A stretch of DNA of 64,000 bases from contig NZ_CP072425.1 of assembly GCF_017742995.1 (NCBI RefSeq), positions 3,729,001 to 3,793,000 on the forward strand, written 5' to 3'. The position numbers and the translations under genes are program-made. The notes beneath the pieces were generated by a model. It was not told where the DNA came from. It was given only the letters and a program-made list of their open reading frames with translations, and did not search any database. This DNA comes from Pseudoalteromonas viridis. GTDB taxonomy: Bacteria; Pseudomonadota; Gammaproteobacteria; Enterobacterales; Alteromonadaceae. Below, piece by piece: positions 48,653 through 56,852 of this stretch (positions are counted from its first letter, which is position 1; each line of letters begins with the position of its first letter).

Positions 48653-48693
48653 TTGACAATCAAGCAGTTTATTCTAGTCTCCAAAGACTAGAA
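48653..48693 (+). promoter_or_regulatory. Promoter with overlapping palindromic operator upstream of second TBDR
   Basis: TTGACA (48653-48658) and TAGTCT (48675-48680) at 16-bp spacing form a plausible sigma-70 promoter. The -10 lies inside the perfect palindrome TTCTAGTCT-ccaa-AGACTAGAA (48672-48693), which a repressor could occupy. It is about 90 bp before the TBDR start. Confidence 0.5.
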
Positions 48694-48781
48694 CAAGTTT
48701 CTCATCGACTATGGCATATCAGCGTTTTGCTAGAGCAACAGGTCATCGGAGCGCTACAGCTTGTAGGGCCAGGGGGAACTT

Positions 48782-51145
48782 ATGACCAACAAACAGCCCA
48801 GTCAAACTACAGCAGCATCTTTGCTCTTTTCAATGATTTTATTCAGCCCACACAGTGCAGTTCAAGGTGATGAACTTGACACGTTTATGGAGCTGAGCTT
48901 AGAGGACTTGCTTGATGTCACCGTATCATCAGCCTCTGGCGTTGAAGAAACACTGCGCGATGCTCCGGCTGCTATGGTGATCATTACCGCAGCGGATATC
49001 CGCCAGCGCGGTTATACCAGTATTGATGAAGTGATTTTGGATCTGCCCGGCTTTGATAGCACAGTCACTAATGGTAATGGTGGCGTTATCACCTACCAGC
49101 GCGGCTACCGCACGCCCCTCACCCAGCGCACGTTAATGCTGGTCAATGGCATAGTCGATAACCATTTGTGGTATCACGAAGCCACACTGTCGAAAAATTA
49201 TCCGCTGTCGAACATAGCGCGGATCGAAGTACTTTATGGTCCGGTGGGCGCTGTGTATGGCCCCAATGCATTTTTAGGGATAATCAACCTGGTGACGTCC
49301 GATGCCAAAGAGACTCACCAGAATGATGACTTTTTTAAAGTGCATGGTCAGTCGGGCAGCTACGACACACAAAGCGTTGATCTCGCTGCGGGCGGTAACC
49401 ATGACAAGCTGACCTATAACTTATCTGCTAAATACTATTCAAGTGATGAAGCCGACATAGACGAGCTGGCCCCCTGGGGCTTTGTCAGCAACGAATTATT
49501 GAGCAACCGGGATATCTGGGGACCCGTTATTTATGACACTGCGTTGTCTGCTAATTGTGCAGCCGATGGCTGTCCTCATAGCTCTAAATACAATGATTTT
49601 GGCGCCTACCACGACCCACAACGGGAATGGGGGATTTTGGCCGATGTCGGGTTCAAAAACCTGACGTTAGGGGTCATTGAATGGGACATGCGCCATGGTT
49701 GGGGGCCGCAATATCCCCACGACAGGGCGCAACCTGCCGCGCAGTGGTATCGCAACTCAGAGCAATATTATCTGCGTCACGCGGGAGCTTTAAAAAATAA
49801 AGTACAGGTAGATACCCTGCTGCTGAGCAGAAAAAGCGGCAATGGTGGTTACTGGGTCGAGTCCTTTCCTGGCTCCACCGCCTTGAGCGGCCCGGATGTG
49901 GTCTCAACCTTAACCATTTCGCACTGGCGAACCAGCAACAAAAGCTGGCTATTCAAGCAAGATTACGAGTTCGATTACACTGAGCAGTTAAAGATCAGCG
50001 GCGGCATTAAATTTGAAGACAAAGAGCTCACCAAAGCCTACGATGCCTGCGGTTATTTTGCCGAAACCTTTTGCTCATCAGATACGCCCGAAACTGCCGG
50101 AGATGGCGTTGCACTCAATACAGACAGCACCATCAACATTCAGCCAGACACGCTCAGCCAGATGCCGGACGAAAACCTGGCCAGTCTGACTGACCGAGGC
50201 GCATATATCCAGGCCATCTGGGACATCAATAACTGGCGAGTGAATGCCGGCGTAAGGTACGACAAAAACAGCCTATATGGCAGTACCACCAATCCCAGGG
50301 CCTCCGCTATTTATTTCTTGTCAGACAAATCTACCATCAAAATGCTCTATGGCACGGCTTTTCAGGAGCCAGCCCCGATACAACTCTGGGGTGGCTGGAG
50401 CGGCCGCTCTGCCAACCCTGATCTGAAACCCGAAAAGGCGGAAAACTTTGAGTTCATTTATATGTACCAGCAAGACAACTGGCTGCATGATTTGTCTTTG
50501 TTTACGGCCAGGTACGACGACGTCGTAAAAGAAGAGGCCGAAAACGCCGGAAAACGCAGCACTTACGGCCTGGAATACCGCGGTAAGTTTGAGTTTAGTA
50601 ACTTTATAACGGGCGCTGCAAATATCTCCGGCTATCTGTATTACACCCACACAAAAACCAAAAGCAGCGTTAGCTACGATCATACACTGGGCCTGTGGGT
50701 GGGCGAAGGGATCGAAAATTGCCAGGATGTCGCAAACAATAATACGCTCACCTACAACCCCTGCCAGGATATGGATGCAGAGCTTGGCGATATCGCGCCA
50801 CATAAAATCAATCTAGGGCTTAATGTGCCTGTCAATGAGGCGCTTAATGTTAACGTCAGGGCCAATTGGGTCTCAAGTAAACCGCTATATTTGAGAAACA
50901 CATTGCGTGCCAAGGATAGAGAAAATGACGCCTATTTAACGGTAGACGCTAATATCATTTACCGGTTTGAGTCGTTCGAAGTGGCCTTTAAAATCAAAAA
51001 CCTCTTTGATGAAACCTATTACCATTCCGGCGCAGAAGCGGCAGCCAGTGGTGATGATTTTGAACAGCGCTCAGTGGGCTGGGCCAACTCCCTGATCCCC
51101 CAACCTAAGCGCAGTTTTATGCTGTCGGTGAATATGAATTTTTAA
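48782..51145 (+). CDS. TonB-dependent receptor (siderophore/colicin-receptor type)
   Basis: A 787-aa outer-membrane receptor with an AGGGGG ribosome-binding site. Signal peptide, then LEDLLDVTVSSASGVEETLRDAPAAMVIITAADI and plug motifs (SIDEVILDLPGFDS, LMLVNGIVDNHLW, IARIEVLYGPVGAVYGPNAFLGIINLVT). A C-terminal barrel has AYIQAIWDINNWRVNAGVRYD and ends in NMNF. It differs in plug type from the receptor at 39277 and has no neighbouring metabolic genes. The substrate is unknown; regulation is probably through the palindrome at 48672-48693. Confidence 0.92.
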   Translation: MTNKQPSQTTAASLLFSMILFSPHSAVQGDELDTFMELSLEDLLDVTVSSASGVEETLRDAPAAMVIITAADIRQRGYTSIDEVILDLPGFDSTVTNGNGGVITYQRGYRTPLTQRTLMLVNGIVDNHLWYHEATLSKNYPLSNIARIEVLYGPVGAVYGPNAFLGIINLVTSDAKETHQNDDFFKVHGQSGSYDTQSVDLAAGGNHDKLTYNLSAKYYSSDEADIDELAPWGFVSNELLSNRDIWGPVIYDTALSANCAADGCPHSSKYNDFGAYHDPQREWGILADVGFKNLTLGVIEWDMRHGWGPQYPHDRAQPAAQWYRNSEQYYLRHAGALKNKVQVDTLLLSRKSGNGGYWVESFPGSTALSGPDVVSTLTISHWRTSNKSWLFKQDYEFDYTEQLKISGGIKFEDKELTKAYDACGYFAETFCSSDTPETAGDGVALNTDSTINIQPDTLSQMPDENLASLTDRGAYIQAIWDINNWRVNAGVRYDKNSLYGSTTNPRASAIYFLSDKSTIKMLYGTAFQEPAPIQLWGGWSGRSANPDLKPEKAENFEFIYMYQQDNWLHDLSLFTARYDDVVKEEAENAGKRSTYGLEYRGKFEFSNFITGAANISGYLYYTHTKTKSSVSYDHTLGLWVGEGIENCQDVANNNTLTYNPCQDMDAELGDIAPHKINLGLNVPVNEALNVNVRANWVSSKPLYLRNTLRAKDRENDAYLTVDANIIYRFESFEVAFKIKNLFDETYYHSGAEAAASGDDFEQRSVGWANSLIPQPKRSFMLSVNMNF

Positions 51146-51331
51146 ATAAGAGATTAGTTTAGAGCTAGCTACTCCTTAGTATTATGAATTAAATATTTCA
51201 ATTATTAATTAAATAATTCATATAAACAAAAAAACAAAAACCCTATGTAGACACTGCACATTTACCTGTATTAACATTGGTTAGGGATTTAATAATTATA
51301 AATTCATAAAGTGATGAAAAAGGACAATTCT

Positions 51332-53014
51332 GTGAAAAAGCTGACTCTCTCGCCATTAATTGGCTTAACTTTATCTACGGTACTACTAAGTGCTCAAGCA
51401 CAAGCAGCTAAACCTCAAGTCGATCTGCAAAGCTATATTAGTGGATTTTCTTTCAAACAAAATGATACCTCAACCAACTCCAATAAATTCAAGCTTGGAT
51501 TAGGCAATATTGAAGTCATCAATATTAAAGAAGGCACAAATACGGTCGAGGTCAAATTGCTAGATCTTGACGGTAAAAAACACGCTGGATGGATGTGTAA
51601 CACCAATGTAGATTACTCCACTGAGAAACCGGGTAAAACACGGTTTTTAACCTGTACAGGTGAAAATTCGCAACATGGCTATCAGCATATCGATATGGCC
51701 CCCAGAGCATATACACTCAACTTCTACAACCAAGGCTCTTTGTTCCAGAAATATGAATGGGCTCTTGAAGAGAATGAATTTGTCAGAAAAACCAATGAAC
51801 TTAAAGTAGCAAGTTTATGGGATGATTATGTGTCTATTGGTGAAGCGCAATTAGACATCTGGCAAGACAGCACGCTCGAATTGATTAAGCCTGTACCCAA
51901 TACACAAGATAGCGCAGCTGGAAGTAAAGGCCTGATATTTCACTTAATCCATGATGATAAAGTCATCGCTGAAGGAAGTGGCTCAATGAGTGGCTATAAC
52001 GGTCGTCTCAAGTTCACTCGCGTATTTTTTACCAAACCACATGATAAAGGTGGGAAACGCCTTGGTATTAAAGGGTTAGCTGAGGGTGAGTATCAGATCC
52101 TTGCATACCACAATAAAACCAACATACCAATGGAATCTTACTCTTTTGAAGTTGAAGATGGCAAAGTAGTTAGAGCCGGTAAACAACTCAGTGACGACGT
52201 TGACGGCATTTATAGTGCGAATGGTAAAAATTGGTTTATAAAAAATACCGAAGATCTAGACAAGTTAGCCAAAAGCGCCAGCTACCCTGAAGATCCAAAA
52301 GAGATCCGTAAAAGGGAATTAGAAAAAGAAAGACTCGCAGCGAAAGCAAAAGAAAAAGCGGAGAGAGAACAGAAGGCAAAAGAAGCTGCAGAGCGAAAAG
52401 AGCAGCAGAGAATTGCAAGAGAAGAAGCCAAAGCTAAGAAAGAACAGGAAAAACGTGCAGCTCAACAAAAGAAAGAACAAGAGCGATTAGAAAGGCAACA
52501 AGAGCGAGACCGCCTTGCTGCACAACGAGAAGAGCAGCGAGCTCAAGCAATTAATGCGCAAACAGAAACGCAGGAAAACATAAAAGATACACTACAAGCT
52601 AACTCAGGTTCAATATCGTTTAGCTTAAGCCAACTACTACTGGCAATTGCCTTGGTCTCTTCAGGCTTGGTTATCGTAAAAGGATACGTATTGAGTAAAG
52701 TGCCTCAAGCATCGCAAACAGTTGCCGCCATCGAGAGTAAATCAGTTTACGTTGGATACGCTGTTGTGAGTTTGGGACTACTGAGCTTTTTAACCGACTT
52801 AATATCACTCTCACCGATTATTGGCGGAGGTTTACCCCAGATAATTGCAATCGCAAGTGGCATTGTCTTGCTTAAAGGTGAGCCAAAACTCAGTCAGATT
52901 GAACTGTTCACAAAAGCTAAAAGCCTGCTTGTACCACACGAAGAAAAAATAGGGTTTGCAGCTGTTATTGCAGGAGTATTACATTTATTTATTGGTGGCC
53001 TGCCTCTAGTTTAA
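51332..53014 (+). CDS. Unrecognised exported protein: periplasmic domain, long charged coiled coil, C-terminal membrane helices
   Basis: I choose GTG 51332 (560 aa) because AAGGA lies 7 nt before it and the protein then starts MKKLTLSPLIGLTLSTVLLSAQAQA, a clean signal peptide; GTG 51311 and ATG 51314 are in-frame alternatives. A soluble domain (about 25-320) with beta-rich, Ig-like patterns follows, then a Lys/Glu/Arg/Gln-rich coiled coil (about 320-408; KERLAAKAKEKAEREQKAKEAAERK). Three or four hydrophobic helices (about 430-455, 470-490, 497-515, 540-559) end the protein. The coiled coil recalls TolA, but the order is reversed. I know no family with this architecture. Low-GC surroundings and a strong own terminator suggest an acquired single gene. 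Confidence 0.7.
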   Translation: MKKLTLSPLIGLTLSTVLLSAQAQAAKPQVDLQSYISGFSFKQNDTSTNSNKFKLGLGNIEVINIKEGTNTVEVKLLDLDGKKHAGWMCNTNVDYSTEKPGKTRFLTCTGENSQHGYQHIDMAPRAYTLNFYNQGSLFQKYEWALEENEFVRKTNELKVASLWDDYVSIGEAQLDIWQDSTLELIKPVPNTQDSAAGSKGLIFHLIHDDKVIAEGSGSMSGYNGRLKFTRVFFTKPHDKGGKRLGIKGLAEGEYQILAYHNKTNIPMESYSFEVEDGKVVRAGKQLSDDVDGIYSANGKNWFIKNTEDLDKLAKSASYPEDPKEIRKRELEKERLAAKAKEKAEREQKAKEAAERKEQQRIAREEAKAKKEQEKRAAQQKKEQERLERQQERDRLAAQREEQRAQAINAQTETQENIKDTLQANSGSISFSLSQLLLAIALVSSGLVIVKGYVLSKVPQASQTVAAIESKSVYVGYAVVSLGLLSFLTDLISLSPIIGGGLPQIIAIASGIVLLKGEPKLSQIELFTKAKSLLVPHEEKIGFAAVIAGVLHLFIGGLPLV

Positions 53015-53049
53015 TCTGTACTCTTAGATTAACCAGGAAATTATTATTC

Positions 53050-53084
53050 AGAGCTAAAACACTTGTGTCTTTAGCTCTTTTTTA
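53050..53084 (+). terminator. Intrinsic terminator after the coiled-coil protein gene
   Basis: The stem AGAGCTAAA / TTTAGCTCT is followed by TTTTTTATT, 35 bp after the stop. Confidence 0.88.
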
Positions 53085-53248
53085 TTAAGAAATAAAGTGT
53101 GAATAACCCAATTTTGAGTTACTGGTGGTAAACATTCTTCTGGAAGTGTCCATCATCAGGGGGCTATTTTTAGATGTAGATCGACTGCCGTGGGCTGTCA
53201 TGGGCGACACCCATGCAAAATCGACCGCTAGAAAGACACTATGTTTTA

Positions 53249-53304
53249 AGCTATGTCATAAATTGAAGTGTACCATTTTTAGGTGGGAGGGTCGCTTGTT
53301 TTAA
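53249..53304 (+). repeat. REP-like repeat, copy A
   Basis: Resembles the family agctatgttctaaattgaag-tgcaccatttttaggtgg-gtgtcgcttgttttt (given in pieces). This copy has GAAGTGTACCATTTTTAGGTGGGAGG-GTCGCTTGTTTT in parts. It lies in the 320-bp gap 53015-53334, which otherwise holds only the terminator and a second GACACCCA trace at 53205. Confidence 0.55.
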
Positions 53305-53334
53305 CCCTTTTTAATTTGCCTTGCTATATATCCA

Positions 53335-53598
53335 TTACTCATCAAACCAAATTTGTTTCATAGCCAACAAAAACTCTGTCGTAATTGGATAACCAGAGTT
53401 ATCACCAATTACTGAATCTATGTCGCAACTTGGGCAAAGGGCAGTATCACCATCATCAGTCCAAAATTCGATATTTTCAAAAGGGAATATATCTAAGCAG
53501 TAAAAGCAACCGCACTTGTCACTTTTCCGCAATGAGTCTCGATGATAAATTGATTTCTTATGAGCTTCTTTGGCTGCAATTCTTAATTCTGAGTCCAT
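53335..53598 (-). CDS. Small Cys-rich (zinc-ribbon-like) cytoplasmic protein
   Basis: An 87-aa protein with two Cys pairs: KCGCFYCLDIFPFENIEFW and TALCPSCDIDSVIGDNSGYPI. It matches a widespread small family usually annotated only as cytoplasmic protein, often found in mobile or integron-cassette settings. A zinc-ribbon fold is likely; function unknown. It starts 10-15 bp from an attC-like palindrome (53613-53688), which fits a cassette, although the orientation is unusual. Confidence 0.7.
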   Translation of the reverse strand: MDSELRIAAKEAHKKSIYHRDSLRKSDKCGCFYCLDIFPFENIEFWTDDGDTALCPSCDIDSVIGDNSGYPITTEFLLAMKQIWFDE

Positions 53599-53612
53599 AT
53601 CTGTCTGGGTAG

Positions 53613-53688
53613 TTATAACGCCTCACTTAACCGGCGCGAAGTAGCAGGCTAAAATTAGCGACGAAGGAGCGCAAGCCTGCTGTTATGC
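53613..53688. other. attC-like imperfect palindrome
   Basis: TTATAAC (53613-53619) and GTTATGC (53682-53688) resemble the R'' and R' boxes of integron attC sites. Inside are AGCAGGCT (53643-53650) and AGCCTGCT (53674-53681), an 8-bp stem. A 23-nt unpaired segment lies on the left only, which is atypical. No integrase or second attC is visible. Confidence 0.4.
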
Positions 53689-53702
53689 GTCCTTGTTTTA
53701 AG

Positions 53703-53776
53703 AAAAAACGATGAAAAAGCGATGATACAAAAAAACGATGACACCCACCAACAAAAAAACGATGACACCCACCAAT
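53703..53776 (+). repeat. Short direct repeats (24-bp unit plus two shorter copies)
   Basis: A 24-bp unit at 53728-53751 (A7, CGATGACACCCACC, AA) is repeated at 53752-53775. Two degenerate shorter units (AAAAAACGATGA at 53704, AAAAGCGATGAT at 53715) precede it. The GACACCCACC core is the reverse complement of the GGTGGGTGTC core of the REP-like elements. The gap 53599-53979 contains only this, the attC-like site and copy B. Confidence 0.75.
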
Positions 53777-53795
53777 AAAAGAACAGACCAATTGT

Positions 53796-53825
53796 AGCTA
53801 TGTTCTAATTTGAAGTGCACCACTA
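53796..53825 (+). repeat. REP-like repeat, copy B (left half)
   Basis: AGCTATGTTCTAATTTGAAG and TGCACCACTA follow one another here, matching the left half of copy A. The right half (GGTGGGTGTC) is absent. Confidence 0.5.
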
Positions 53826-53979
53826 TAGTTTAGAGCATAGCCACTTGTATTTACTTAATTTTTTACTTGTTGCTCTCGCTTGTTTTCCCCTGTTGATTTG
53901 ATATTCTTATCCACTTTGGAGACAAACTGACCACAGGTCGCTTATCAACTCAATTCTAAAGATAAAATTAAAGGATATT

Positions 53980-55362
53980 ATGAGCTATAGACTATCAACG
54001 CTTGCCATTTCATTGCTTTTTGCGACTCAAGCACATACAGCACAGTTTACTTTAGGCAGCATTACTAGCGAATGGAAAACTCAGCAGAAGCAAGACTCTC
54101 AAATCATTTTACCTGGCGTGGTCAGCATGAACGACCAAGATGGCGGAACAGTTTTGGTAACCAATCATACCAGCAATAGCTTCGACATTCGCTTTGCTGA
54201 ATGGCCCTACTCTGACAACTCCCACCTAACCGAAAGCGTTCCTATATTGCAAATGACCCCTGGTCGCCACCTTATGGCAGATGGCTCAATATGGGAAGTA
54301 GGTACCTTTGAGTTAGAATCTACAGCTTTGACCCACAAATTTACGCAACCAATGCCTCAAACTCCTTACGTGTTTTTAGGCGTGCACAATGCCAATACCA
54401 CAGAAGCCTTTGCGCTAAGGGCGAGCAACATTAACCAGTATGGCTTTACAGCCATAAAACAGTTTCAAGAGCTCGCTACAAACACAGAAAAAGCAACAGA
54501 TACCATTTCATACCTAGCAGTTTACGCACCACAAAAAGGTGGTCAAACAGACGATGGTATCCGATATCACCTAGACCAGGTGGAGTTAAACGATCAACCA
54601 AAACAAGTCGACACTTTTGATGTGTTTTTACAAGAAGAGCACTCGAAGGATAGTGAAACCACACACACTGACGAAGTGGCTAATGTTTTGAAAGTGGGTA
54701 ACATGTTATTTGCCCAAGATATCTCATATTATGGTCAAGACACGCATGTCATTCGCGCACATTATGACGCCCACCCAGCGCCAGTACCAACCTACGCAAG
54801 CTGTAAAGAAATTGTGGAAAACGACCCAAGCGCATCAAATGGCTTTTATGAAATAGATATTGACGGTTATGGTCCACAGACACCATTTACAACTTACTGT
54901 GATAATGAAGCAGGCGGCTGGACACTTGTAGGAATACGCCATGTAAAAGGAATAGATTACTCTGACAAAGTTAATCTTACTAATCGTTTTTACGAAACAC
55001 AAAATATCACTGGGTTTGATCAAAACTATCACTTGACCGATGCGCAATGGGTTACATTGAAAAACAACTCTAGCGATATAAAATTTATTATGCCAATCAA
55101 TGGAGCATACGGCATTGCTGAAATTTCAGTGCTCAATGGCGCGAACTGTATTCCTCTATCAGATACTCTGGGGATCACACCCGGCCAAACAGGAAACGCA
55201 AGACAGCGACTATTTTGGCATGAGACGAGTGGCTGTAGCGGATCAGGAAGAGATTATTCAATGCTGAATTACAGCAATATTTATGTCATGGGCGGCCTTT
55301 ATAAAGAGACAAACATTAGTAGCTATGTTTCAGAACAAACTACGTACATTTACGTAAGATAA
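53980..55362 (+). CDS. Secreted fibrinogen-like-domain protein with lectin-like N-terminal part
   Basis: A 460-aa protein with signal peptide (MSYRLSTLAISLLFATQAHTA). Residues about 22-265 hold two beta-sandwich-like blocks; the second (HKFTQPMPQTPYVFLGVHN, FALRASNINQYGFTAIKQF) resembles H-type lectin domains. From about 272 a fibrinogen-C-terminal-like domain begins: SCKEIVENDPSASNGFYEID, PFTTYCDNEAGGWTLVGI, with Cys275 and Cys307 likely bridged. Such domains bind glycans in animals (ficolin, intelectin) and are scattered in marine bacteria. A surface-binding or carbohydrate-recognition role is inference. It is bounded on both sides by REP-like repeats. Confidence 0.72.
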   Translation: MSYRLSTLAISLLFATQAHTAQFTLGSITSEWKTQQKQDSQIILPGVVSMNDQDGGTVLVTNHTSNSFDIRFAEWPYSDNSHLTESVPILQMTPGRHLMADGSIWEVGTFELESTALTHKFTQPMPQTPYVFLGVHNANTTEAFALRASNINQYGFTAIKQFQELATNTEKATDTISYLAVYAPQKGGQTDDGIRYHLDQVELNDQPKQVDTFDVFLQEEHSKDSETTHTDEVANVLKVGNMLFAQDISYYGQDTHVIRAHYDAHPAPVPTYASCKEIVENDPSASNGFYEIDIDGYGPQTPFTTYCDNEAGGWTLVGIRHVKGIDYSDKVNLTNRFYETQNITGFDQNYHLTDAQWVTLKNNSSDIKFIMPINGAYGIAEISVLNGANCIPLSDTLGITPGQTGNARQRLFWHETSGCSGSGRDYSMLNYSNIYVMGGLYKETNISSYVSEQTTYIYVR

Positions 55363-55378
55363 GCCCATAACTGTTAAA

Positions 55379-55396
55379 AGGCTGCAAACGCAGCCT
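55379..55396 (+). terminator. Hairpin after the fibrinogen-like gene
   Basis: The stem AGGCTGC / GCAGCCT with a 4-nt loop and a short T-rich tail lies 17 bp after the stop. Confidence 0.6.
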
Positions 55397-55417
55397 CTTG
55401 CTAATCGGCAAATAAAG

Positions 55418-55479
55418 GCGACACCCACCCTTACATTCACTTAGCCAATGAGGCTATGTTCTAAATAGAATTTGAAATA
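55418..55479. repeat. REP-like repeat, copy C (rearranged)
   Basis: GCGACACCCACC (55419-55430 region) is the right-half core in inverted orientation; GGCTATGTTCTAAATAGAA (55452-55470) is a left half in direct orientation. The remaining sequence up to the transposase stop at 55640 shows no gene. Confidence 0.45.
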
Positions 55480-55639
55480 CAATATTCTTGGTTCCCCAAA
55501 AGCTATGCGCAGCCAGGAGCACACATTTAAGCTCGGAATATTTGAAAATAGACAGGCTAGGACAATACAAAAGCGTCCCCTAGACCGAGTTTGGGTAACT
55601 AGATATGTCGGGTCTGTCCGGAGCTAATTCAGAGTAGTA

Positions 55640-56611
55640 CTAGCCCAGTAACCGCTCACACTGAGTCAGATTAACGCGTCGCTTTTTGTTAAGGTGCTCA
55701 CAGTAATCTGTCATTGCCTGCTTTCGCCCTACAGCACCATGAAACACCTTGGTAAACTGGGAGGTAAGCTTAAGCCAGTTGTCTGGCTCTATTTGCAACC
55801 TGGCCAGCAGCGGCTGGCTATCACTTATGTAACCCCGCTTATCGGCACGCATACATCGGCCTGTTAATTCAACCAACTGAATATAATAGGTCAGATCAAA
55901 CGGGAGACCACTAGGCATATTCGCTCTAGGATTGCCAGCAAAGCGCCTTAAGCTTTTCGGTTGTTTGCCCTGTCGTGCACACTCAATGCGTTTTTTAATG
56001 CTGGTATAGTCCGAAGTTTCTGGTGTTTCAGCCATTTTGGCTCTGACTGGGTTCAGGTCAACATAAGCCATACAGGCTGCCAGTGCAGCAGTATCAAGTA
56101 AAGCTTGTGACTTGAATCGCCCCTCCCAAAAACGCCCCGTGCAACCATCTTCTTTATTGGCTCTGCGGGCAATGTCTTCATTAAGTACCCGCATAAACCA
56201 ACTGATGCTTGCAAGCCGAAGTCTGAATTCAGTAATATCAGCCGCCAACATACTGTGCTCAGACTCGCTCAGCTCATTGCCGTTTATGAACTTTTGTGTT
56301 AGCCAGTTGCCTTTAAACAACTTATGCCAGCGAATGACTATCGCTTTATCTGATAACCTTTCAGCTTTTTTATCATCGACATACAGCACAATATGCGTAT
56401 GGTTGCTCATGACCGCGTAGCCACATACTTCGATGCAAAACACTTTTGCCAGCGTCAGTAGTTTTTCTTCTACCCAGTCTCGCCGATGCTCATATGAACG
56501 ACCTGTGAAGCTGTCTTCGCCGCATAAAAATGCCCGACGTACACATCGGGAAATACAGTGATAATATTTGGTATCGCTTAAGCTAACCTGCTTCTTCCTT
56601 GCTGTTGGCAT
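55640..56611 (-). mobile_element. REP-associated tyrosine transposase (RAYT, IS200-like Y1 family)
   Basis: A 323-aa transposase. Y1/HUH motifs: YYHCISRCVRRAFLCG, the metal-binding HTH (His-x-His) in GYAVMSNHTHIVLYVDD, GRFWEGRFKSQALLD, and ACMAYVDLNPVRAKMAETPETSDYTSIKKRI, the usual RAYT signature. A C-terminal extension of about 100 residues is typical of the Shewanella/Pseudoalteromonas form. RAYTs are single-copy domesticated relatives of IS200 transposases that act on REP/REPIN sequences. GGTGGGTGTCGCTTGTTTT-type repeats lie on both sides. Intact and possibly active on them. Confidence 0.88.
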
Positions 56612-56638
56612 AGTCCATTGTCCTCAATCCTTTGAACG

Positions 56639-56720
56639 TGTTCTAAGCGTAGACGCCACATCAAAAGTGCGCCATTTTTAGGTGGGTGTCGCTCGTTTTT
56701 ACTTGGTGTCGCTTGTTTTG
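56639..56720 (+). repeat. REP-like repeat, copy D (best conserved)
   Basis: Contains TGTTCTAAG, AAAAGTGCGCCATTTTTAGG, TGGGTGTCGCTCGTTTTT and a second TTGGTGTCGCTTGTTTTG. It lies 28 bp upstream of the transposase start. It is the closest to a full unit and could be the one mobilised. A fragment, ATGTCGCTTGTTTTTCG, recurs at 56809-56825. Confidence 0.6.
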
Positions 56721-56744
56721 GGCTGACACGGGTAAAATAATGAA

Positions 56745-56770
56745 CGAGATAACGAAAATTCGCTATCTCG
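56745..56770. repeat. Perfect-arm palindrome downstream of the DGQHR gene
   Basis: CGAGATA-a-CGAA-aa-TTCG-c-TATCTCG forms a compact hairpin between the DGQHR gene and the transposase. It may be a terminator without U-tract or a structured transposase target. Confidence 0.45.
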
Positions 56771-56852
56771 CAGGCCTTCTCGGCTTGACATAGCTGGAGC
56801 GTCCATATATGTCGCTTGTTTTTCGTCTGGCTTTCTAATACACCCGAAATGA

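Noticed and set aside
48653..48693. Fur box before the second TonB-dependent receptor
   Set aside because: The palindrome there (TTCTAGTCT/AGACTAGAA) does not match the Fur consensus.
53700..53790. Short direct repeats considered as a CRISPR array
   Set aside because: The two 24-bp units are directly adjacent with no spacers, there are only two full copies, and no cas genes are nearby.
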